Assembly (NCBI GenBank): GCA_016098155.1
Contig: JAAAJB010000220.1
Location: 1-52,227 of the forward strand
From: Actinomortierella ambigua
Lineage: Eukaryota > Mortierellomycota > Mortierellomycetes > Mortierellales > Mortierellaceae
Reading direction: 5' to 3'
Length of the DNA stretch: 52,227 nt
Shown here: positions 47,401 to 52,227 of the stretch, piece after piece
Layout of the letters: each line of letters begins with the position of its first letter
How positions within the stretch are numbered: the first letter of the stretch is position 1
The notes under the pieces: model-generated
What the model was told of the DNA's origin: nothing
The model's input: the letters and a program-made list of their open reading frames with translations, nothing else
The model's database searches: none
Position numbers and translations under genes: made by a program

Positions 47401-48118
47401 TGTTCTCGCATCGATCAGGTAAGGGTGCTAGGAGGTCGTACATCTCTCCGATCAGGACGTGCGACTGACGTCTCGTAATCGCTCCATGGAAATGACATCG
47501 ATCCGAGGGGTAGGGTGCAGGCTGTCGATCAAGCGACCACCTGTAGCGCGGGACGAACGTTCCTGCTTGCTCGACGTCAGTTGCTTGACCAGCCGCGCGT
47601 GCCTCCTTATTAATCTCGGTGAAGAATGGATGGGGGGCGAGACTGGGATCTCCTGTTCCAGGAACATGTGCTGAGAGCTTGGTCGTAGCCGGCTTTCTAG
47701 ACCCATTGGAGGCGGCGGTCTCGGATGGTGCTGACGATGTAGCTGTAGTAGTGGTCGAAGCGGTAGTGGCGAGGCCTCCTGGCACAAAAATATTATGGAC
47801 GACCTTCTTGACCTTCTTGCCGCGTTTTGTCCCATCCGTCGATGATGCTGATCTCGTGGGTTTGCTCGCGGCGGCCTCCCTGGCTGCGGCGGCCTCACGC
47901 TCCATCTTGAGCCGTCGTTCTTCAGGGGAGAGGAAGAGCGAGAATACCTTCATAGGCGCGGCATCTATGGCTATGCTTGTCGCTGGGCGTTCTGCAGGTT
48001 CCACTAATACATGACCATTGGCAATGGTGGCGTCAGACGTCGACAATGGCATCTCGAGGTCCTCAGAAGTTGCAATGCCAGTCATAGCCTCCTGATTTTC
48101 AGGTGATGGATCGGCCAT
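44413..48118 (-). CDS. ELG1: ELG1/ATAD5-type PCNA-unloading AAA+ protein
   Basis: ELG1 forms an RFC-like complex with Rfc2-5 that unloads PCNA behind replication forks. Exons 48118-45871, 45772-45225, 45130-44865, 44777-44613 and 44506-44413 close in phase and give 1,106 aa. The N-terminal region has [12 protein letters not shown] and, further on, [13 protein letters not shown], short motifs of the kind seen in ELG1/ATAD5 N-termini. LWIDKYRPR starts the RFC-like core, followed by a basic/acidic insert, Walker [10 protein letters not shown] (Lys504) and Walker B LILLEEVD (717-720 EEVD), then sensor 1 at IVMTCND. About 210 residues lie between Walker A and B, mostly a lysine/glutamate-rich insert with an IDVV motif (682-685) in acidic surroundings, a possible SUMO-interacting motif. 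The C-terminal exons, which I place by splice phase, form the collar-like part ending FDEPDDE. Separation from ordinary RFC1 rests on the absence of a BRCT domain and the EEVD Walker B. Confidence 0.88.
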
Positions 48119-49159
48119 GATTTGCTAAAATTGCCAAAGCGAATGAGCAAGAGACACGGAAGGAGAATGAAGACACGCGAAGGTAGGAGGAGGCGGAGGA
48201 GTGGAACAGGGATGTGTGCGCGCTTTCAAGTTTTCAAGACGACGACTGTTTGGGAGGTCGAGTCGTCAGGGAAGTGGGCAGTCACGCATCATTTGGTCAG
48301 CCGCGTTCACTCCATTCGCCTGCTTCATTAACCATCTGTGCCATGAATCACAGCATTTCTGTTGAGAAACGACCCTTTACGCCACTTTTCACCACCAGCT
48401 CCTTTCCTTCTCTTAACCCTGACGACACTAATATTTTAAATGGAGAAACTGAAACTGAAGGGGACACAACTGAGTCGCGCTCAGAACGTGCACCACGCGC
48501 CTCTTCTCCTCTGACCTAGCGAGTTACAAGAAGAGCCTGTCAAGCACCAGTTTAAGCTGGAGTATAACATCATCTGGTTCTATCTTCCACGCCACGAGTT
48601 AGATATACTGCTGAAGATTGATATGGAGTTTTAGATGATAAGTAGCCGAAAAAGAGGCGGACAGGGATGTTTTGTATCGAGCAGCCGTCGTCTTTTAAGA
48701 TTCATCACACTGTTGACAGACTCGAGGTATACGTATTCGAGATCAATGCTCCAATGGATCCAGATAACAATTTTGATCGTTATCACGACACAACTGGATC
48801 GTTTGGTCAAGGTCGATGCCCTGCTCCAAGGGAGAACTGGATGGCCTGCCAAAACGGCGGTAGAGGAGTTGGAGCAATTGATCGCAACCATCGAAAATAA
48901 CCCAAAAAGCCACGCCCACTTTCGGGGTGACTCCATCAGGGACAGGTAACAGCTTTACCGTACAGAGCGGCAGATATCACACAGGTCCAGAAGAAACAAA
49001 GAGGCTACATCTTAAATCAATCGCACGGACAGCTTACATCAATGTATTGTTTACTCGGGAATGATGGGTATCGGAAGAGAGTCTATCTGAATATGCCATC
49101 AGGTCGATCAAAACGCAATTGCGCCGACTGTTCATCATGAGCATAACTCCCGAACTTTG
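48119..49159. other. Divergent promoter of ELG1 and unresolved open stretches
   Basis: Upstream of ELG1, plus-strand fragments show coding flavour in shifting frames: 48343-48519 (MNHSISVEKRPFTPLF...), 48531-48635 (QFKLEYNIIWFYLPRHELD) and 48635-48949 (EELEQLIATIENN). A pyrimidine-rich CTGACCTAG at 48512-48520 looks like an acceptor, but I could not find a donor that joins the pieces. They may be a decayed or mis-assembled gene. No family is recognised. Confidence 0.3.
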
Positions 49160-49677
49160 TCACTCCTTTCTTCTTTTTTTTTTCCCGGCAGTCCCTTCGC
49201 CCTGTCGAGCAGGCTCGTCTGGCGAGCAGCTTCTCCTGCGAGTCCTGTTGCTCAGCAGCCCTGGTATCATTGCGGGCGATATCGGAGGCCCTATTGAAGG
49301 CGCAGTGCTTGATGGAAGATCAAACGAGGCTGGGGCACTCTGACTACGGCGTCGTCTCCTTGAATGGCCAGGGGTGTCGGCTTCGGGGTCAGACGTTGGG
49401 GGGACGGCGCCTATCGCCGGCTGACCTGGCAAAGTTGGAGGAGGTCCAGGGACGACAGGTCGAGAGTAAACGCCTGCCGGATTCAACACTGAATTGACGA
49501 TTTCCCAAAATCTGTAGCGCCACCCTGGAAGCAGCTCGGCTACTATTGAGGCGGGCTGTCGAGGCACTACCACCTCAGCTTCAGCTGAACCAGTCGCCGT
49601 AACAGCCGTGGTGGTTTCCACGGTGTACACGCGTTCAGGGTTGGCCAAATACCGCGTAGGAACCCAGCTACCGCAAC

Positions 49678-49714
<37 letters not shown>

Positions 49715-50035
49715 CTGCATAAGTAAATCATTCAAAGACGCAACTACAATATGGTATAAAACCAAAGTATAGGATCCTTACTCTTCTCCTGCCACAGAGA
49801 GCACTTGGACGGGCCTGTCCCCATCAAGCAGCCGATGTAATTCAGGAAAGCACTCGAGGATATGCCGCCCGCTGATCACATCGACTGGCTGCCAGTCAGC
49901 CGGGTTGAGGTACTCCGATTGGTCGACAGTTACCCTGTAGATTGGGAAACGAACAGTGGTCATGATCCCCTGGAAATAGGGACCTCGCACCCTTTGTAAC
50001 ATATGCGTCCTGGTTATGGTCGTTTGAGATGACAT
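49160..50035 (-). CDS. Uncharacterised 253-residue basic protein
   Basis: Two exons (50035-49782 and 49667-49160) join with correct phase (donor GTAAGG, acceptor GGTAG) and give 253 aa. The N-terminal half looks folded (FPIYRVTVDQSEYLNPADWQ, then RHILECFPELHRLLDGDRPV). The C-terminal half is Pro/Ser-rich with two basic clusters, RRRRRSQSAP and a terminal KKKRRKE, which could be nuclear localisation signals. No signal peptide, membrane segment or known domain is seen. The intron carries a (GA)n microsatellite. Function is unknown; a nuclear role is only inferred from the basic tail. Confidence 0.6.
49681..49713. repeat. (GA)n microsatellite in an intron
   Basis: An uninterrupted GA dinucleotide run of about 32 nt lies just upstream (in the sense of transcription, on the acceptor side) within the intron of the 253-aa gene. 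On the minus strand it reads CTCTCT and so can serve as the polypyrimidine tract. Confidence 0.9.
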
Positions 50036-50305
50036 TATGGAGGCTGATGGTGTTCGGGTGGATGGGAGGAGGGAAAAGAATGCGAAAGAGGTAGTCTTTG
50101 TTTACAACCGTCTAACCGTCAATGGCGGTCAGGTGTTCGCCACATGATTTAAGATTTTCAGTTGTGAAACGATGGTGTGGTAGATTCCGCGGAGGGATTA
50201 TCTTCACAGTATCGAGTACAATAGGCTGTGGAAGAGCCAGAAGCTCCCAGCAAGAAATATGATGATCGAGTTGTATTTAGAGTACTCATATTACGCGTTA
50301 AAACC

Positions 50306-50743
50306 ATGCCTGATTCTCACTCCAACTTTTCACCGTTTGCCAAGGGAGTGAGAGAGAATCCTTCGCACCCGTTTTTCTCCCATTTCAACCCTAAAGAAAA
50401 AAGATGGAGGGCTGCTGGAGATTCTGGTGCACCAAATGTGGTGACGACAAGGGAGGGCTGCTGGAGATTCTGGTGCACCAAATGTGGTGACGACAAGGGA
50501 GGGCTGCCACTGTCATACTTCAGTATCCTTAGCTCGATACGGGAATTTATCAACCAGTTCGACAAAGAAAGCCAGAGGAATTCGGTACAATGCTACATAA
50601 GCCAACAGGCCAAAGCGGCAGATCGAAGATGGGAGGCTGCACAGGCAACACTCATGACAGCATTCAGGAAGAGGCCCGCGATAGATTATATAGATCTCCC
50701 ATTTTTCATTGAGGACGACCGTTTTTGGACAAACATCCAATGA
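50306..50743 (+). CDS. Hypothetical 145-residue protein with an internal frameshifting duplication
   Basis: The frame opens with the ATG at 50306 (MPDSHSNFSPFAKG) and ends at 50743. The middle is a 46-bp direct duplication: because 46 is not a multiple of three, the first copy is read as AAGDSGAPNVVTTREG and the second as CWRFWCTKCGDDKG, and the frame is open after both. The C-terminal half (SSIREFINQFDKESQ...) looks like a real helical protein. With only one copy the two halves would not be in one frame. I do not recognise the family. Whether this is a living gene, a repaired pseudogene or chance is open. It lies next to degenerate coding DNA on the other strand. Confidence 0.35.
   Translation: MPDSHSNFSPFAKGVRENPSHPFFSHFNPKEKRWRAAGDSGAPNVVTTREGCWRFWCTKCGDDKGGLPLSYFSILSSIREFINQFDKESQRNSVQCYISQQAKAADRRWEAAQATLMTAFRKRPAIDYIDLPFFIEDDRFWTNIQ
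50406..50497. repeat. 46-bp direct tandem duplication, two perfect copies
   Basis: The unit beginning GGAGGGCTGCTGGAGATTCT at 50406 repeats exactly at 50452, and the first 9 bases recur at 50498. No difference between copies is visible. Confidence 0.92.
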
Positions 50744-51108
50744 TCAGTTTTTGTAGACTTGTCAAGGTCATTCAGTGTTTCCTTTTTGGCCTTGACCATA
50801 ATTTCGTCGTTGCACTTGTCCATGTCGTTCCTTATCACTCTTGAACCTTACCTCAACTTAATCTCGACCTTCTCGCCCAGATCCTGCGGTGAATCATCTG
50901 CTAAGGGAGCAGTATTACTGGAGCCTCGAACAGTCTCTGTCTTTTTTTCTTGCACATAGCACTCCTGGCACTTGATGCTACAGAGAATCCGACTGAGGGG
51001 CACCTCAAGGTGTAGAGGATCAGCACATTACTTGGATCGACTGTTTGCTGCCAGTGGTTAACCTCGACCACAAACAATTGAAACTCCGCTATGGTGGCAT
51101 TTTGAGCT
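50686..51108 (-). pseudogene. Degenerate minus-strand coding stretch
   Basis: Three stretches in order on the minus strand look coding but change frame: AEFQLFVVEVNHWQQTVDPS (from about 51105), then ILCSIKCQECYVQEKK and SPQDLGEKVEIKLR, and after a possible GTAAGG donor, NDMDKCNDEIMVKAKKETLN to a stop at 50686-50688. The first change could be a one-base shift near 50995. The end overlaps the plus-strand ORF at 50306-50743, so at most one of the two is real over that overlap. The family is not recognised; a Cys-pair (CQEC) could be half of a zinc site. Confidence 0.35.
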
Positions 51109-51126
51109 TAAAGGCATTCCAAATTG

Positions 51127-52227
51127 ATGTGCAATCATTTGTCGCACCAAAGGACATGCAACATGATGAGCACCATTAATCATCAACCAGACTCATGCTC
51201 GGACTCGGAAGGAATTGTCTCCTCCACCATTCTTGCTCAACGCACCCGTAAGCCCTTGCCTCCAGAATGCCTCGAAATAATCGTCCAGAGTGTAGACGAC
51301 TACCCTACCTATGCTCGGCTGTTGACCGTCTCACGGGCTGTCTTTTCCATCACGGCTCACCATATATACCGCCATCCATTCGCGGCCGCTCAACACCTTG
51401 GCCGAGGTGCAGCGACTCTGATGGACCGTGTTTTGCAATGGCTTCTCCAGACCGTGGACGGTGCACCTGATGGTCTCGATGACACGATCTCGTTCGCCTT
51501 GGATTTTTTAAAATCCGAGGCTCCTCCGCACCAAACGAGCAAGCCATTCGTTGACTACCTCTCTATGATTCGAGTCCTTGACCACGGGCCTGCCGAAAAA
51601 TACATCTTTAGGACATTGTTCAATAACACTCCTCTGGCCCGGGCCCTCCGGGCGAAGTATGATATCAGTCATTCGGTGGCACCCAAGCACGTCCTCATTC
51701 TGGCTGTCCTCCTCAACAAAAAGTATTCCGGCAACATTCAGCGACTCTGCATCCATATCCAGTACATTGAGCCGTATATCCGCATTTCACCATCCCTATC
51801 AAGCCTTGTCCATGTCAAGTTTGACTTCAACACGGACGAATGCAGGGTGGACCGCATAGCTTGCTACCAACAGGTGCTCATGTTTCTTCGGGAGCTGGAG
51901 GCAGCCCGAGGCCAACGCCCACTCCGAACAGCGGTCGTCCGAGATCCGAATGCGAAAAAGGCGGACCTGAATGCCTGCAAACCCTTGACTCGAGAAATCT
52001 CTCGGTTCATTGTGCCGATGGACCGACCAAAGATCATCGATGAGTCAAACTGGATCAAGTTCACCATAGACGTTGGCTTGGCTTCGCTTGATCGCGTGGA
52101 GTCGATTAGTCATGGCCCAGCGCATAATTGGGCCGACGTGCTGCAGGAATGGCCCAAGTTGACACCAGCTGATATCCTTCAACAATGTCGAGCTCTCCGA
52201 TATCTAAAGACGGTCTTTGTGGACGAC
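51127..52227 (+). CDS. F-box-type protein, 5' part only
   Basis: The frame is open from an ATG at 51127 (or 51163, MMSTINHQ) to the window end, giving at least 367 residues without an intron; the gene continues outside. An F-box-like N-terminal motif is visible at about residues 37-80: KPLPPECLEIIVQSV, then ARLLTVSRAVFSITAHHIYR, the typical LPxExL start and helix with the hydrophobic end. The rest has LVHVKFDF- and RALRYLKTVFV-type segments, as in leucine-rich or degenerate repeat substrate-binding regions. Such proteins act as substrate adaptors of SCF ubiquitin ligases via Skp1. F-box families of this type are numerous in Mortierella-like fungi. The identity of the substrate is not inferable. 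Confidence 0.72.
   Translation, partial: MCNHLSHQRTCNMMSTINHQPDSCSDSEGIVSSTILAQRTRKPLPPECLEIIVQSVDDYPTYARLLTVSRAVFSITAHHIYRHPFAAAQHLGRGAATLMDRVLQWLLQTVDGAPDGLDDTISFALDFLKSEAPPHQTSKPFVDYLSMIRVLDHGPAEKYIFRTLFNNTPLARALRAKYDISHSVAPKHVLILAVLLNKKYSGNIQRLCIHIQYIEPYIRISPSLSSLVHVKFDFNTDECRVDRIACYQQVLMFLRELEAARGQRPLRTAVVRDPNAKKADLNACKPLTREISRFIVPMDRPKIIDESNWIKFTIDVGLASLDRVESISHGPAHNWADVLQEWPKLTPADILQQCRALRYLKTVFVDD

Noticed and set aside
50430..50510. Possible zinc finger (CWRFWCTKCGDD) in the 145-residue ORF
   Set aside because: The Cys residues come from one frame of the duplicated 46-bp unit and no matching second pair of ligands follows.

Overview
The window is nuclear DNA of a filamentous fungus. 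Genes have several introns of about 90-330 nt with GTRAGT-like donors and YAG acceptors, separate promoters, long intergenic stretches rich in homopolymers and microsatellites, and glutamine/histidine/serine-rich tracts in regulatory proteins. The gene set (MED12, ATG8, argininosuccinate synthase, ribophorin I/OST1, a C2-AGC kinase of the SCH9 type, ELG1/ATAD5, mitochondrial AsnRS) and the gag-type remnants point to an early-diverging lineage, most probably Mortierellomycotina. That assignment is inference from protein style, not from a search.

Layout. 1-10 kb is a repeat-rich, gene-poor flank: a frameshifted Ty3/gypsy integrase remnant (minus, left edge), a long gag-like zinc-knuckle gene (1704-3139, plus), degenerate coding scraps, and a patch at 8.0-9.4 kb where gag and LTR-like pieces lie in inverted pairs. 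From 10 kb the DNA is gene-dense: an unrecognised 341-aa protein and a small spliced acidic protein (plus), then an 11-exon MED12 gene (minus, 12498-22007). After a 2.3-kb divergent promoter region comes a plus-strand pair: a six-exon gene fusing an SPX domain to an AstE/AspA zinc amidohydrolase (24356-27308), and mitochondrial asparaginyl-tRNA synthetase (27623-29546). From 31 to 48 kb every gene is on the minus strand: ATG8, argininosuccinate synthase, OST1, SCH9-like kinase, ELG1/ATAD5, then an unrecognised 253-aa protein at 49-50 kb. The right edge (50.3-52.2 kb) has a small ORF containing a frameshifting tandem duplication, a degenerate minus-strand coding stretch, and the start of an F-box-type gene that runs off the window.

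How the genes relate. Each is a separate transcription unit; nothing suggests an operon or a biosynthetic cluster. Several touch nutrient status: a predicted inositol-pyrophosphate-responsive SPX hydrolase, a SCH9-like kinase (a TORC1 target in yeast), ATG8 (autophagy), and enzymes using aspartate or asparagine. This may be chance. The SPX-AstE/AspA fusion is the most unusual protein here. All splice models were built by hand so that phase closes exactly across every junction; they need transcript support.
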